Assembly (NCBI RefSeq): GCF_014645615.1 | Contig: NZ_BMMB01000002.1 | Coordinates: forward strand, 496,001-560,000 | Direction of reading: 5' to 3' | DNA: 64,000 nucleotides | Source of the DNA: Paenibacillus hunanensis | GTDB lineage: Bacteria > Bacillota > Bacilli > Paenibacillales > Paenibacillaceae | In this document: piece by piece, positions 24,311-34,455 of the stretch | Position numbering within the stretch: the stretch's first letter is position 1 | How the letters are laid out: the number at the start of each line of letters is the position of its first letter | Program-made: the position numbers and the translations under genes | The notes under the pieces: model-generated | What the model saw: only the letters and a program-made list of their open reading frames with translations | The model's database searches: none | What the model was told of the DNA's origin: nothing

Positions 24311-26536
24311 TTCATTATCGGCTTGTGGCTGCAAATTGATGTGCACATTACCAATCGCGAGCAACGCTTCTTTCATACCTTCCAGATCCAGTCCATCCGC
24401 AGCGAATGCCTGACGCACCAATCCAGGCTGAATGAATTCATCGTACTTGCCCAGATAAGGCGCTTCTTCATCGCTCAGTAGCTGCTCCGGGAAGTCGATG
24501 CGCTTGCACTCAGCGATCATCTCCGCCATCAGCTCATACGCATCGGCTTTGCCGGACACGACGAAATAATATGGCTCCATCGGCGTCACTGCGCGCAGTC
24601 CGAGGCGTTCTGCCAGATTGTGCTTGAGCAGACGCTCCAGCGTGCGAAATGGCTTGCTGCCCATCCATGGCAGCACGAAGCAGGAATCGCCGCCCGCTGG
24701 TAAAACAGGCGTTTGCAATAGTCCTGTTTCCCGTGCCAGTCTGCGTGCACGCTCCAGACGTGCTGCTGCATTAGGCGCAAGGTAAGAATATAGCTCCGAC
24801 GACGCGAGGATATCACGGATTTTTTGCATGACACGGGTATCGACATCGCCCCCGGCACCGAGCCAGAGCGTATCGACCTTACCTTGAGATGACTTCACAT
24901 AGACCGCCTTGTGGCGACTGTCGATCTCCTCAACCTTCCATAGCTTGCCTGCAAGGGAGAAGCAGTAGCCCGGCGGCGGTACGGTTGTGATCGAACCGAT
25001 CTCTTCCGAGCCATGATACACCGAATGCTCCTCATCATCCTTAAATACCGCATAAAAGCGAAAATTATTCACGATCTTCTCGCCTGCCATCCCAATGATG
25101 AGCGTGCCTTCCTCCGTACGCTGAATATGATCCAGCTGAAGCAAGTATTGCAAAAATTGCTGATACTGCTCCACCGTGAATTCACGAAATGGTGGCAGTG
25201 TCATAATCGCACGCGCCAGCTCCGCAGGCTCGGCTTCGCCCATACTTTTGAGCGTACTCATCGTCTGATGATACAGGATCCCGATCGGCAAGCGGCGCGC
25301 CTGAAATGGCTCGACCCAGCGATCACGCACATACAGCTCGATCACCGCAATCGCGCGTAGCATCATCCATGGCATACGTGCCGGAAGCTGTGCTTCTTCA
25401 TCCTCTTCCTCCGGGCAAACGAAGATCATTTCCGATACAGCACCCTCACGTCGCCCCGAGCGTCCAAGCCGCTGGACAAAGCTCGAACACGAATACGGTG
25501 CGCCAAGCTGAATGACACGCTCCAGCTCACCAAGATCGATACCTAGCTCCAGTGTGAGAGTAGCGGCTGCTACAGCGGGCCCATAGCCTTCGCGCAGTGC
25601 GGCTTCGGCTTCCTCACGCAGCATCGCCGAGATGCTGCCATGATGCACATGGAAAATGTCCGGCTCCTGCCGTTTGGCAGCTACACGGCGCATTTCCAGT
25701 GTTAAATATTCCGCATCCGAACGACTGTTAGTAAAGATCAGCGCCTTTTTATGATGCGTCTGATCGTAAATGAAATTATGATACGCTTGCTGCGCATATT
25801 CGAGCTGCTGTGCCTGCTCCTCATTGCGCGCATCCGGGAAGGAGAAATGCTCGACACTGAGGCGTAGCTTGCGCGATCCTTGTGGTGAGACAACCTCAAC
25901 CGGCTGCCCTGTATCCGAGCTTAACCAGGCACATGCACTCTCGTAATCACTCAATGTCGCAGACAGACCGATGCGCTGTGGACGGCAGCCTGCCATCCGC
26001 TGAATGCGAGAGAGCTGTGCCAGCACCTGAACGCCACGATCGACACCCATAAAGGCATGCACCTCATCCACCACAATATAGCGCAGATCACCGAATAATG
26101 CTGGAATGGCATTCGGCTTGTTCATGAGTAGCCCTTCCAGCGATTCCGGTGTAATTTGCAGGATGCCAGAAGGATTTTGCACCAGCTTCGTTTTATGCGA
26201 TTGCGGTACATCGCCATGCCAGTGCCAGACTGGAATCTCTTCGTCACGCAGTACGCCTTTTAACCGTTCATACTGGTCGTTGATCAGCGCCTTGAGCGGG
26301 CCGATATATAGAATGCCGACCGAGCTAGACGGCTGTTCATATAGTGCCGTTAGCGCCGGGAAAAAGGCGGCTTCCGTTTTCCCGGAAGCTGTGCCAGAGG
26401 CGATTAGCAGATGATGCGGTGTATCGAGCAGCACCCGACATGCCTCTACCTGCGCCTCACGCAGTTCCTTCCAGCCACTACGATAGATGTACTCCTGAAT
26501 AAACGGCGCCAACCGATAAAACGGATGCCCGCTCAC
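24296..26536 (-). CDS. DEAD/DEAH-box helicase, Lhr-like
   Basis: The 746-residue protein carries SF2 motifs in order: I 'ASGTASGKTEAAF' (47-54), Ia 'YIGPLKALINDQ', II 'VVDEVHAF' (DEVH 155-158), III 'LSATL', IV 'ALIFTNSRSDAEYL', V 'ATLTLELGIDLGELE' and VI 'FVQRLGRSGRR' (353-360). A C-terminal region of about 300 residues follows, as in Lhr-type helicases. It should be an ATP-dependent nucleic-acid translocase. It starts with GTG, overlapping the stop of the ATPase gene by 4 nt (GTGA), so it is translationally coupled. It is the last gene of the TerB-protein/ATPase/helicase triad. Helicases of this type beside DUF2791 ATPases occur in BREX-like defence loci. Confidence 0.9.
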   Translation of the reverse strand: MSGHPFYRLAPFIQEYIYRSGWKELREAQVEACRVLLDTPHHLLIASGTASGKTEAAFFPALTALYEQPSSSVGILYIGPLKALINDQYERLKGVLRDEEIPVWHWHGDVPQSHKTKLVQNPSGILQITPESLEGLLMNKPNAIPALFGDLRYIVVDEVHAFMGVDRGVQVLAQLSRIQRMAGCRPQRIGLSATLSDYESACAWLSSDTGQPVEVVSPQGSRKLRLSVEHFSFPDARNEEQAQQLEYAQQAYHNFIYDQTHHKKALIFTNSRSDAEYLTLEMRRVAAKRQEPDIFHVHHGSISAMLREEAEAALREGYGPAVAAATLTLELGIDLGELERVIQLGAPYSCSSFVQRLGRSGRREGAVSEMIFVCPEEEDEEAQLPARMPWMMLRAIAVIELYVRDRWVEPFQARRLPIGILYHQTMSTLKSMGEAEPAELARAIMTLPPFREFTVEQYQQFLQYLLQLDHIQRTEEGTLIIGMAGEKIVNNFRFYAVFKDDEEHSVYHGSEEIGSITTVPPPGYCFSLAGKLWKVEEIDSRHKAVYVKSSQGKVDTLWLGAGGDVDTRVMQKIRDILASSELYSYLAPNAAARLERARRLARETGLLQTPVLPAGGDSCFVLPWMGSKPFRTLERLLKHNLAERLGLRAVTPMEPYYFVVSGKADAYELMAEMIAECKRIDFPEQLLSDEEAPYLGKYDEFIQPGLVRQAFAADGLDLEGMKEALLAIGNVHINLQPQADNEVREP

Positions 26537-27930
26537 AGGTCAAACTCCGCCAGAAAGTCATCCACTTCATCTGGCTGTGCCGAGGCGATAGGTCCACGCG
26601 CCGGATTGGTCGCGTTAGCTCTAGCAGGCGAGGAAGCCTGCTCCGGTGTCGAAATCGCTGGTGCAGGAGTTGCCGCCAGCTCGCCGAGCAACATATCAAA
26701 GCTCAATTCCTCGTTAAAATGGAGCGTGTTCAGCAGATCGACAAAGTCGCGTACCACTTCACGCGGAGTGAGTAGCTCATCTGCACCCAGTCTGCCGACT
26801 GCCGTCTGCATAAAGGCGACAAGCTGCTGCTGTTCCAGCACTATGTCATATTTGTAATGCTGACTGTGAATATCGCGTAGCTTTTGCAGCATGAGCAGAA
26901 TTTCTTCATGGGACAGCATCTCCAGACGAATGACCGGGCCAGCGAAATTTTTCGTGCTGCTAGCCGCAAATCGACTTTCCGCCAGTCGCGAGCGTAGCGC
27001 CTCGTAGCTGTACAATCCACGCCGCGGGTCTTCCACGAATTGCGGAGTACCGCCAACGAATACGCCCAGATGTCCAGCCTTGCCCTGCATCGTATCATTA
27101 AAAATCGTCAGTAGCTTTTCATAGTTACTCTGCCGCGAGACACTATTCGAAATTTTATATAAATTCACGCCTTCATCGATAAACAGCAGTAAGCCCTTAT
27201 AGCCGATCCGAGCAGCAAATTCCGCCCATAGCTTCATATAGTCATACCAGCCATCATCATCGATAATAACGCTCACATTCAACTCACGCTTGGCTTCGGT
27301 ACGCGTCTGGTATTCTCCACGTAGCCAGCGAAGTGCAGATTGCTTGAGTGCATCCTCGTTCAAGCGAATGCCTTGCCAGTACGCCGATAATACTTTGGCA
27401 AAATCAAAGCCATGCACCCAGCCTTCCATTTCGGCTGTGACCGCATGGATACGGCGCTGTACCTCGATGCCAATCGTTGGATCATCGGCAGGTACACGTT
27501 GTTCTTCCATCACCTGCTGTTGCAGGGTGGAAATCCATTTTTGCAGCATTGATTCCAGTGCTCCACCATCTGGGCGGGTGCGTGTAGACAGATTGGTCAT
27601 CAGCTCGCGATACGTTGCCAATCCCTGCCCTTTGGCTCCAGTCAGGCGGCGCTCTGGCGACAGATCGCCATCAGCCACGATAAAGCCGCGATCCATCGCG
27701 TAGTTGCGTACCATTTGTAGCAGGAAGCTTTTTCCGCTACCATAGCGTCCGGTAATGAGCTTGAACGCAGCGCCACCATCGGCAACATTGTCCAGCTCAC
27801 GTAAAATGGACTCAATCTCATATTTGCGTCCGACCGCGATATGCTCTAAGCCGATTCTCGGCACTACACCTGCGGCAAACGAATTCACCAGTGCGGTCGT
27901 GACACGTTTTGGTATTTTCACATCATTCAT
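26533..27930 (-). CDS. BrxC/BrxD-like ATP-binding protein (DUF2791 type)
   Basis: The 465-residue P-loop ATPase has Walker A 'GRYGSGKSFL' (61-70) and Walker B 'GLLLFIDEGVNLYK' (about 246-259). 'VPRIGLEHIAVGRKYEIESIL' precedes the P-loop, a pattern I associate with BREX ATP-binding (DUF2791) proteins. It is a cytosolic AAA-like ATPase, probably oligomeric. The C-terminus is a low-complexity Ala/Pro segment with an acidic tail 'DEVDDFLAEFDL'. The ATG at 27930 is 9 nt past AGGTG in the end of the TerB gene; a GTG at 27942 overlaps that site. Coupling to both neighbours indicates a stoichiometric complex. Confidence 0.85.
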   Translation of the reverse strand: MNDVKIPKRVTTALVNSFAAGVVPRIGLEHIAVGRKYEIESILRELDNVADGGAAFKLITGRYGSGKSFLLQMVRNYAMDRGFIVADGDLSPERRLTGAKGQGLATYRELMTNLSTRTRPDGGALESMLQKWISTLQQQVMEEQRVPADDPTIGIEVQRRIHAVTAEMEGWVHGFDFAKVLSAYWQGIRLNEDALKQSALRWLRGEYQTRTEAKRELNVSVIIDDDGWYDYMKLWAEFAARIGYKGLLLFIDEGVNLYKISNSVSRQSNYEKLLTIFNDTMQGKAGHLGVFVGGTPQFVEDPRRGLYSYEALRSRLAESRFAASSTKNFAGPVIRLEMLSHEEILLMLQKLRDIHSQHYKYDIVLEQQQLVAFMQTAVGRLGADELLTPREVVRDFVDLLNTLHFNEELSFDMLLGELAATPAPAISTPEQASSPARANATNPARGPIASAQPDEVDDFLAEFDL

Positions 27931-27938
27931 TTTCCAGT

Positions 27939-30900
27939 TCACCTCATGATGATTGCATCCAGCAATGATCTGTATTCTTCCATAACCGCACCATCATCCA
28001 GCAACAGATCACCGATATGATCCATTGCCAGATCGTTGACCTCGTCAGCCAGCAGTGCTGCCATCATGCCATAGCGTGCTGCCACGCCTTGCAGTGTATG
28101 CTCGTCCGCATCATCCAGCATCGCAGCCAGCAGCTCGATATGCTGCGGCTGCATCGCTAGCAGGCAATCCTGCCATTCCTCGTCCATCTCTGACACATCC
28201 AGCAGTCTCGCAGCGGACGATGTCGCCGCTACCGGCTTGGATGCTTCCTCATGACCATGATGGGCAGAAACATCAAGCTCCTGCTCATTGGATACAAAGG
28301 CAGAATGCAAGGTATTGCCGCTTCCTGCTGCATGAACAAATGGGGCTACTTCCAGCAGGGATGGCTCCATTTGTTCAGTCTGTTGCTCTATAAACGAAGC
28401 TTCCTCAGTGATAGGCTCTGCGTTTGTATCCCATGCGTGGTGCGTATCCTGTTCACGATACTCCGCCGAGACTTGTTCATTCGGTATAGCAGTGGTTGAC
28501 TCCACCTCGTCCAGCATATGGATCGCTCCGGGTACGACAAGCTCATCCATTTCCTCGTATTCATATATCGATTCATGCTGTATCGATGTAGCATTCGCTT
28601 CATCCGCTTCTGTCTCGCTTCGCTCTGCCATTTTCGCAGCGGTCGACTGCGCGGCAGCGGCTGCCCACTCCGCATAGGCCTGCTCGGCCTGCTGCTCCTG
28701 ACGGATCGCTTCCTTCTCTTCCTCACGTAAGGTTAGCATATCACGCACAACTGCGGAATCCGCCTGCAACCGTTCCAGCAATGCCGGGTCGATCTCAACA
28801 CGACGCGGCGCTGCCTGTTCCTCCGGTATGGTAAAGGCACGTCGGATATAGCGTTCGATCAGACGAGCGATCTCCGGCTCGACTGGCGGCTGGATACGTA
28901 GTCGCCCATTAACGTTGAGCTGCTTACGCAGTTCATTTTCCGTCAGCTTCACAATGCCGGTTAGAAATTCTCGTAGCGGCGCATGCTCTGTCAGCGGTAA
29001 ACGACGCACGGTGCAGGTACGCCCATGACGTGTAGAGTCGTAGACTGCACTGCGGAACAGGTAGCGCTCGCTCTCCCGATAGACGGGTGGGCGGAATAGC
29101 CCGAGCAGACGACTTCCCTGCTGACGTTCCAAAAAGGCATCTATCGCAGCCAGTACTTTAGGAATATATTCGTTCATCGCTTCCTTGCCTTCATCGGCAT
29201 AAAAGCGGCTCCGCTCCAGATCGTAATCGAGTAGCGATGGTAGTAGCTCCATTGGCACCTTTACAGGAGAGGCTAGTAGCAGTCGCTCCCATTCCAGATC
29301 AGTCAGCTCCGTTGGAACATGTCGCGGCGATTCCAGTAACAGCTCTAATAGCGATTCATCCAATTCATGCACCTGTGCAAAATCGACGATCCACGGTGGC
29401 AAATATCGATCCAGCTTGCCAAAGCGGTGACGATACTGACGCCAGAGGTTCATGAGCATATGATAGCCGTCCAGTGGCTCGTGCCAGCCTGCTCCATTGA
29501 TCACTTCATAGCAGAGCAGGAAAATATACGATAAATCCGTTGCCGGATAACGCTCCTGACGCACCTCATTGCGCCAGTAAAAATACCAGCGCTTCTGCCG
29601 CCAGGTCATACTCTCGTAGGTTGGCCAATAGCTCATAAAGGGCACAAACTCAGCCTCTTCCTCCACCTGATCTGCCATTTCATGGGCACGCAGTGCAAAT
29701 ACATATTCGGCACTCTGAATCGCTGACATGGAGCGTCCCATCGTTGCCGCAGATTGATCAAAGGCTGTCATGCCCGTTGTCGACGGTGGATACGCGTCAA
29801 ACATCGGCTCCAGTGACAATATCTCCTGCTCGGAAGATGTCCGTGACGAGCTTCCCTGCATCGACTGATCCTGCTTCGCTATAAAGCTGGAATCGTCTCG
29901 CTCTGGTAATGGCTCGTCCGGTGCTGGGATGGCATAGGAAATGCCATCTGTACGCGACAACAGAATTGGCGCTTCACTGCGTTGCTGTCCATTCTCTCTC
30001 TCGGCAAGAGTATGAATAGCATCCGTCTGATCCGAATGCAGAGTCGAATGAGTAACGAACAACTCGGTCGATGACGATGAAGTGTTCTCATCGTGTACAT
30101 CTGCATCCAGTAGTATGGCTGTAGAATCAGTTTCATTTCGCTGTGGTATCTTCAACGATGTATTCTGCACAGAGCTATCCCCATCGGCAGTCTCGGATGG
30201 TGCTGGATTCGGATAATCCGTATCCTTAGCTTCTGTCCAATTCAATGATGCTGTATCCGTTCCATTCATCCAGCCTGATCCAGCTGATCCCGATCCGGTC
30301 GAACTAGCATTCAAGCGTTCCCAGCTCGCAGCATCTTCCTCTGCTTCTGCCGACACGGCTGGCGGTACGTACAAGCGGCGTGTACTTGCTTCAGTATGCG
30401 GTAGCTCAAGCTCCGCTCCTGCATAAGCAGTATGCGGCGTATATTCATCAGGATAGCGTCCTTCCGCCTGCTCCTTTTCCGATGTTGGCTGTACAAAGGC
30501 TGGAGGACGCTGAATATGAATGCCCTGACGGGACAATTCCTGTAGTAGCCCTTCCATCCGTTCCGACTTACTCTGATGATCCATCGCTGGCTTGGAAGAA
30601 GCACTAGATGGCATGTCCACTGTAGGCTGTTTGGTCTGACGATAGGGCATTCGCGTGGCAGCGGAATCCCATGGTTCCGCTTGAGCCTCCCGCTGCGGCA
30701 TGTGCGAAGCATTCATCGCCTCAGCACGCGGTGGAATGCGCAAGCCACGCTCCGCTGTTCCCAGCTCCAGCTCGGTAAAGCCACCTGTACGCGCCATTTG
30801 CGGCAATCCCGGTTGTGCAGCACGACGCACTAGCATCGTATACGGTGGTGGCAGCTCGGTTAATGGATGCTCTGGATCAGCAATCGCATATTCCCGCACG

Positions 30901-32273
30901 ACCGAATGAAATAGCTTGAGCAGACTCGTTTGTGCTGTACGCAGATGTGGATCGTCCAGCATTTCATTTTCCGTGAAAATAGATAAGCGAATACGCGCAT
31001 TGATCTTGTTCATCGCGCGATACATTTTACTGGATACATCGGCGGTCATTTCATCCGGTTCCAGATAGATCGCAATATCCACACCACCCGGCAGGACAGC
31101 ATTTCGCTGACTGAGCAGACTTACAGGGACAACGGTGAGTGAGCGATTCGAATCCGATTGGGCAGCTTTACCTGTCGATGCTTCTTGCCAGTGTGACTCT
31201 AGCATCGATGACCAGCGCTTCCGTAGCTCGGTCAGCAGTGCTTTGCGTCCGATTAAGGCGATTCGGCACGAAGGAAAACGCCGAATACGCTCAGCAATAA
31301 ATTCGCCCAGTGCTTCACTTTGCGCCATCACACCACCCAGCATCGCACCGGATATTCCCCAGCGACACAGAAACTCAAAATGATCATATAATCCGCCCTG
31401 TCCGTCCGGCAGTGCCAGCCCGGGGATCACCATCTCTTCCCACGGACCACGCAATCGCTCGGAGCCGCGCTGGATAATCTCCTGTGGAGTGAGACGGCTA
31501 TTGCGCTCCAGTGGCGTTCCATCTGCCATCCGTCCCATCGGCCCCAGCCCAAGCTCACGCAGCAGATCGGTTTCCACCTGACTGCCATCCTCCAGCCGAA
31601 TCATAGCGCCTGCCGAGCCCATACGGCGCGATAATTCCACAGCCGGATAGCGTATACCGCCGATCTCGATCATCGGTAGTGCCATAACGGTGCCAACACC
31701 ATCCCGTTCTTCGAGTCGACCTTCCAGCAGCCAGCGTGCCTCGGTATGCCAATCCGTTTCAAAGGTAGCTTCCTCATACGGAATGCGCGGTGTGGATACC
31801 GACTCTGCCGTGTAGATCGAAGCTCGGTCTTCTGGCATAGCCTCTGTAGCATCAGCCAGAAAGCTTGCTTCCTCGTGCTCATACTGTGCACGATCACCCT
31901 CATACAGCGTGGCTGTTGTTACATCTGCACTTCCTGCTAGCACCGCTTCGGCATGCTTGTCCCAATACGCTTGCACAGGTGCACCCTCATCCGTTTCCAA
32001 TGCACCGGGCAAGAGTCGCAATAGCCGAGCATACAGTGTCCCTGCTTCATCAGGGCGCAGCAGGCATTCACTATGACCGGATGCGCTGAGCTGCCAGCGC
32101 TCCTCGCCGGACAGCGTGCAGCCCATGACCAGCTGCTGGATATCCCGCGCCTTTTCCGGCTCGATGGCGTGACTGCCATACGAGATATGCAGGAAAAAGC
32201 CTCGGTCTTCCTCGAAGCTGAGCAGAGCGATATACGATTTGTCCGTGAACGATACCGGAGAAGTTAACGTCAT
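27939..32273 (-). CDS. large TerB_N / TerB_C protein with SNF2-like degenerate N-terminal region
   Basis: The 1444-residue product has several parts. Residues about 295-440 resemble the N-lobe of SNF2 ATPases but lack the P-loop: 'AMLGGVMAQSEALGEFIAE' replaces the GKT loop, and 'VDIAIYLEPDEMTADVSSK' stands where a DEAQ box is expected. Residues about 540-860 are Ser/Thr/Glu-rich and likely disordered. About 878-1070 is TerB_N ('MTWRQKRWYFYWRNEVR', 'DLSYIFLLCYEVING'). About 1160-1444 is TerB_C, ending in 'ALLADEVNDLAMDHIGDLLL'. TerB-type domains occur in tellurite/stress-response systems, some linked to DNA processing. The ATG at 32273 has an AGG 8 nt upstream. The gene heads the triad with the ATPase and helicase. 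Confidence 0.82.
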   Translation of the reverse strand: MTLTSPVSFTDKSYIALLSFEEDRGFFLHISYGSHAIEPEKARDIQQLVMGCTLSGEERWQLSASGHSECLLRPDEAGTLYARLLRLLPGALETDEGAPVQAYWDKHAEAVLAGSADVTTATLYEGDRAQYEHEEASFLADATEAMPEDRASIYTAESVSTPRIPYEEATFETDWHTEARWLLEGRLEERDGVGTVMALPMIEIGGIRYPAVELSRRMGSAGAMIRLEDGSQVETDLLRELGLGPMGRMADGTPLERNSRLTPQEIIQRGSERLRGPWEEMVIPGLALPDGQGGLYDHFEFLCRWGISGAMLGGVMAQSEALGEFIAERIRRFPSCRIALIGRKALLTELRKRWSSMLESHWQEASTGKAAQSDSNRSLTVVPVSLLSQRNAVLPGGVDIAIYLEPDEMTADVSSKMYRAMNKINARIRLSIFTENEMLDDPHLRTAQTSLLKLFHSVVREYAIADPEHPLTELPPPYTMLVRRAAQPGLPQMARTGGFTELELGTAERGLRIPPRAEAMNASHMPQREAQAEPWDSAATRMPYRQTKQPTVDMPSSASSKPAMDHQSKSERMEGLLQELSRQGIHIQRPPAFVQPTSEKEQAEGRYPDEYTPHTAYAGAELELPHTEASTRRLYVPPAVSAEAEEDAASWERLNASSTGSGSAGSGWMNGTDTASLNWTEAKDTDYPNPAPSETADGDSSVQNTSLKIPQRNETDSTAILLDADVHDENTSSSSTELFVTHSTLHSDQTDAIHTLAERENGQQRSEAPILLSRTDGISYAIPAPDEPLPERDDSSFIAKQDQSMQGSSSRTSSEQEILSLEPMFDAYPPSTTGMTAFDQSAATMGRSMSAIQSAEYVFALRAHEMADQVEEEAEFVPFMSYWPTYESMTWRQKRWYFYWRNEVRQERYPATDLSYIFLLCYEVINGAGWHEPLDGYHMLMNLWRQYRHRFGKLDRYLPPWIVDFAQVHELDESLLELLLESPRHVPTELTDLEWERLLLASPVKVPMELLPSLLDYDLERSRFYADEGKEAMNEYIPKVLAAIDAFLERQQGSRLLGLFRPPVYRESERYLFRSAVYDSTRHGRTCTVRRLPLTEHAPLREFLTGIVKLTENELRKQLNVNGRLRIQPPVEPEIARLIERYIRRAFTIPEEQAAPRRVEIDPALLERLQADSAVVRDMLTLREEEKEAIRQEQQAEQAYAEWAAAAAQSTAAKMAERSETEADEANATSIQHESIYEYEEMDELVVPGAIHMLDEVESTTAIPNEQVSAEYREQDTHHAWDTNAEPITEEASFIEQQTEQMEPSLLEVAPFVHAAGSGNTLHSAFVSNEQELDVSAHHGHEEASKPVAATSSAARLLDVSEMDEEWQDCLLAMQPQHIELLAAMLDDADEHTLQGVAARYGMMAALLADEVNDLAMDHIGDLLLDDGAVMEEYRSLLDAIIMR

Positions 32274-32392
32274 GATGCAACCTGGCCTTTCTGTGTATTC
32301 GTAGTCAACATAATATCCCAATTATACATGAACCGTTCGCCCGATTGGTATAGGTAACGAACATATTTTCGTCATTTGCGGAAGCAGCAAGA

Positions 32393-32443
32393 AGCCGAAG
32401 CACTATCATGAAAGTATCACAATAGGGTTGCTCCGGCTTATTT
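32393..32443. terminator. candidate terminator after the FAD monooxygenase
   Basis: AAGCCGAAGCA and TGCTCCGGCTT (one mismatch) pair around a 27-nt loop and lie just downstream of the minus-strand stop at 32470. The T-run is better on the plus-strand side, so strength on the minus strand is doubtful. The rest of 32274-32469 should contain the TerB-triad promoter. Confidence 0.5.
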
Positions 32444-32469
32444 TATCGTTCCATACGCTCAAAAAATAT

Positions 32470-34416
32470 TCACTGTACCTGTGATGGAATCCGAAATTGT
32501 CGATATACCCATCCAATTAATTCCATTTCATCCGGTAAACCACCGGCAAAGCCGATATACCCATCCGGTCTGAGCGCTACATAGCCACCGCGCTCCATTC
32601 CGTATAGCTTACGCAGCTCTCCATTCGGGTCAGATAAAAGCATATTCGGACGCGGCTCGGGCAGCATGAGCGGTAGATCAGGTAGCACGATCACCATATT
32701 GATGACCGGACGCCAGCTATCTGCAATACGATGTAGCAGTGGAATGCGTGTGCGCTCATCCTCATCCCATTGCTGTGGATCTTCGGGACGTGGGAGTGCA
32801 GGCTCTGAATCAGGAAAGACGAGCAATACATGCTTTTCCCGGCTCCACCAGTCCAGCTCTGCTGCACCACTCGGAGCACGGTCACCAGGCACGACCATTC
32901 CATGCTTCCAGCTATCACCCTGCATGACCATCTCACTATGACGGTAATGAATGCCTGTTTCGGATAGAGCGCGAGCGAGTAAGCGCTGTACAATTTGACG
33001 AGATGACACAAGCGGAGCCATCGTATTACGCGCAGCGGCAAATAACGGGAACCGATTCAATGCCAAGCGGGTTAGCCAGCCTGTCCAGCGTAGCAGATTA
33101 CGTCCAACTGGCTCACGCTCCTCATTATAGCTATCAAGCAGGCTGGCATCGGCACGTCCGCTACAGACAAGCGCCAGCTTCCAGCCCAGATTAAGCGCAT
33201 CCTGCATACCGGTATTCATCCCCTGCCCACCGAGTGGAGAATGAATATGCGCCGCATCACCAGCCAGCATGACTGCACCAGCGCGATAGTGATCTACTTT
33301 GCGCTGATTAATACGAAAGCGCGTCAGCCAGATCGGATCATATACGCGGAATTGTCCGCCTGTGCAGGTATCCAGAATCTGCTGCACCTCTGCTAGCGAA
33401 ATGTCCCGTGCTGTACCTTCTGCCGCAGACCCTACTTTGCCTTCCTGTGATGAAGACTCCTGACTATTATTCCGTTCCGGTGAAGCGATAATCACTCGAT
33501 GGCGTCCCTGTCTCATCGGGAAAAAGGCAGCGATTTGCCCTTGATGCAGATGAATATGCAGGCGATCCTGCTCGATCTCTCCCTCCACCTTCACATCAGC
33601 CAATGCAAAATCCTGCATAATCGACACACCGGGAAAGTCCATCCCGAGCAGATGACGCACCTTACTATGTGCACCATCGCAGCCGACAATCCAACCGGCA
33701 TGAATACGCTCCTGCGCGGTGGACAGTGGATCGGCAGACGGAGTTGCTGACTCCGTTGTTCTTGTATGGTCGCCCGTCAACTGGGATTGCACCCTGTTCA
33801 CAGTCGCTGTCATACGCAGTACAGGAGCATTTTTCGCTGCTCCAGCAGTGGTCGTTGCGGAATTTGATGATACAGGTCGCCGCAAATGCGGGGGCAGCAC
33901 TACATTCGATGCAGAGCCAGCATGAGCAGTCGCTGACGCAGCAGAGGTCGCCTCGACCTTCTCTGGCGTATAATGCTCCAGATCGGCAAGTGTACATCCA
34001 TATTCAACCTGTACACCAAGCGCAGCCAGCCGCGCCAGTAAAATATGCTCCGTCTCATTTTGCGGCAGCATCAGCACAAACGGGAATCGGCTCGGAATAC
34101 GCTCGCCAAATGCAATATCAGCAAGCTGACGTGTGCCACTATATAAGGCTGCCTGCCGAATCGGCAGACCCTGCTCAACCATTTGCGCGGATACGGACGG
34201 CTCCAGTAGCTCCAGTGTACGTGCCATCACACCGAGCGCCTTGCTATGCTGAGAAGGCCCTGATGCCTGATCGATTATACGAATGTGAATGCCGCGCCGA
34301 GCCAGCTCAATCGCCAGCGTCAATCCCGTTGGCCCTGCACCGACAATTAACACGTCACAGGTAGAGGCATGAGCGGCATCATGTAAGGAATCAAGCGAAG
34401 ATAAACTGAATGACAT
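32470..34416 (-). CDS. FAD-dependent aromatic monooxygenase (PheA/TfdB group)
   Basis: The 648-residue product has 'DVLIVGAGPTGLTLAIELA' near residue 22, 'GWIVGCDGAHSKVRHLLG' (DG motif), 'AVMLAGDAAHIHSPLGGQG' and 'MNTGMQDALNLGWKLAL', the signature of class A hydroxylases with a C-terminal thioredoxin-like domain. Ala/Ser/Thr-rich insertions near residues 155-235 and a Ser/Gln patch near 325 are unusual. Known members hydroxylate phenols or polyketides. Its role inside the GTPase/TerB island is unclear; it may be a passenger or make a small-molecule signal. The ATG at 34416 is 8 nt after AAGGAG; the GTG at 34425 overlaps that site. Confidence 0.88.
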   Translation of the reverse strand: MSFSLSSLDSLHDAAHASTCDVLIVGAGPTGLTLAIELARRGIHIRIIDQASGPSQHSKALGVMARTLELLEPSVSAQMVEQGLPIRQAALYSGTRQLADIAFGERIPSRFPFVLMLPQNETEHILLARLAALGVQVEYGCTLADLEHYTPEKVEATSAASATAHAGSASNVVLPPHLRRPVSSNSATTTAGAAKNAPVLRMTATVNRVQSQLTGDHTRTTESATPSADPLSTAQERIHAGWIVGCDGAHSKVRHLLGMDFPGVSIMQDFALADVKVEGEIEQDRLHIHLHQGQIAAFFPMRQGRHRVIIASPERNNSQESSSQEGKVGSAAEGTARDISLAEVQQILDTCTGGQFRVYDPIWLTRFRINQRKVDHYRAGAVMLAGDAAHIHSPLGGQGMNTGMQDALNLGWKLALVCSGRADASLLDSYNEEREPVGRNLLRWTGWLTRLALNRFPLFAAARNTMAPLVSSRQIVQRLLARALSETGIHYRHSEMVMQGDSWKHGMVVPGDRAPSGAAELDWWSREKHVLLVFPDSEPALPRPEDPQQWDEDERTRIPLLHRIADSWRPVINMVIVLPDLPLMLPEPRPNMLLSDPNGELRKLYGMERGGYVALRPDGYIGFAGGLPDEMELIGWVYRQFRIPSQVQ

Positions 34417-34455
34417 GGGAATCACTCCTTTTCGGCTTGCCTTCTTCTGTGTAGG

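Noticed and set aside
24296..27930. Complete BREX system
   Set aside because: Only the ATPase and helicase resemble BREX parts; no PglX methylase, PglZ, BrxA/B or Lon-like protein is in the window.
27939..32273. Classical tellurite-resistance operon
   Set aside because: TerB-type domains are present, but no TerC, TerD, TerE or TerZ genes lie nearby.
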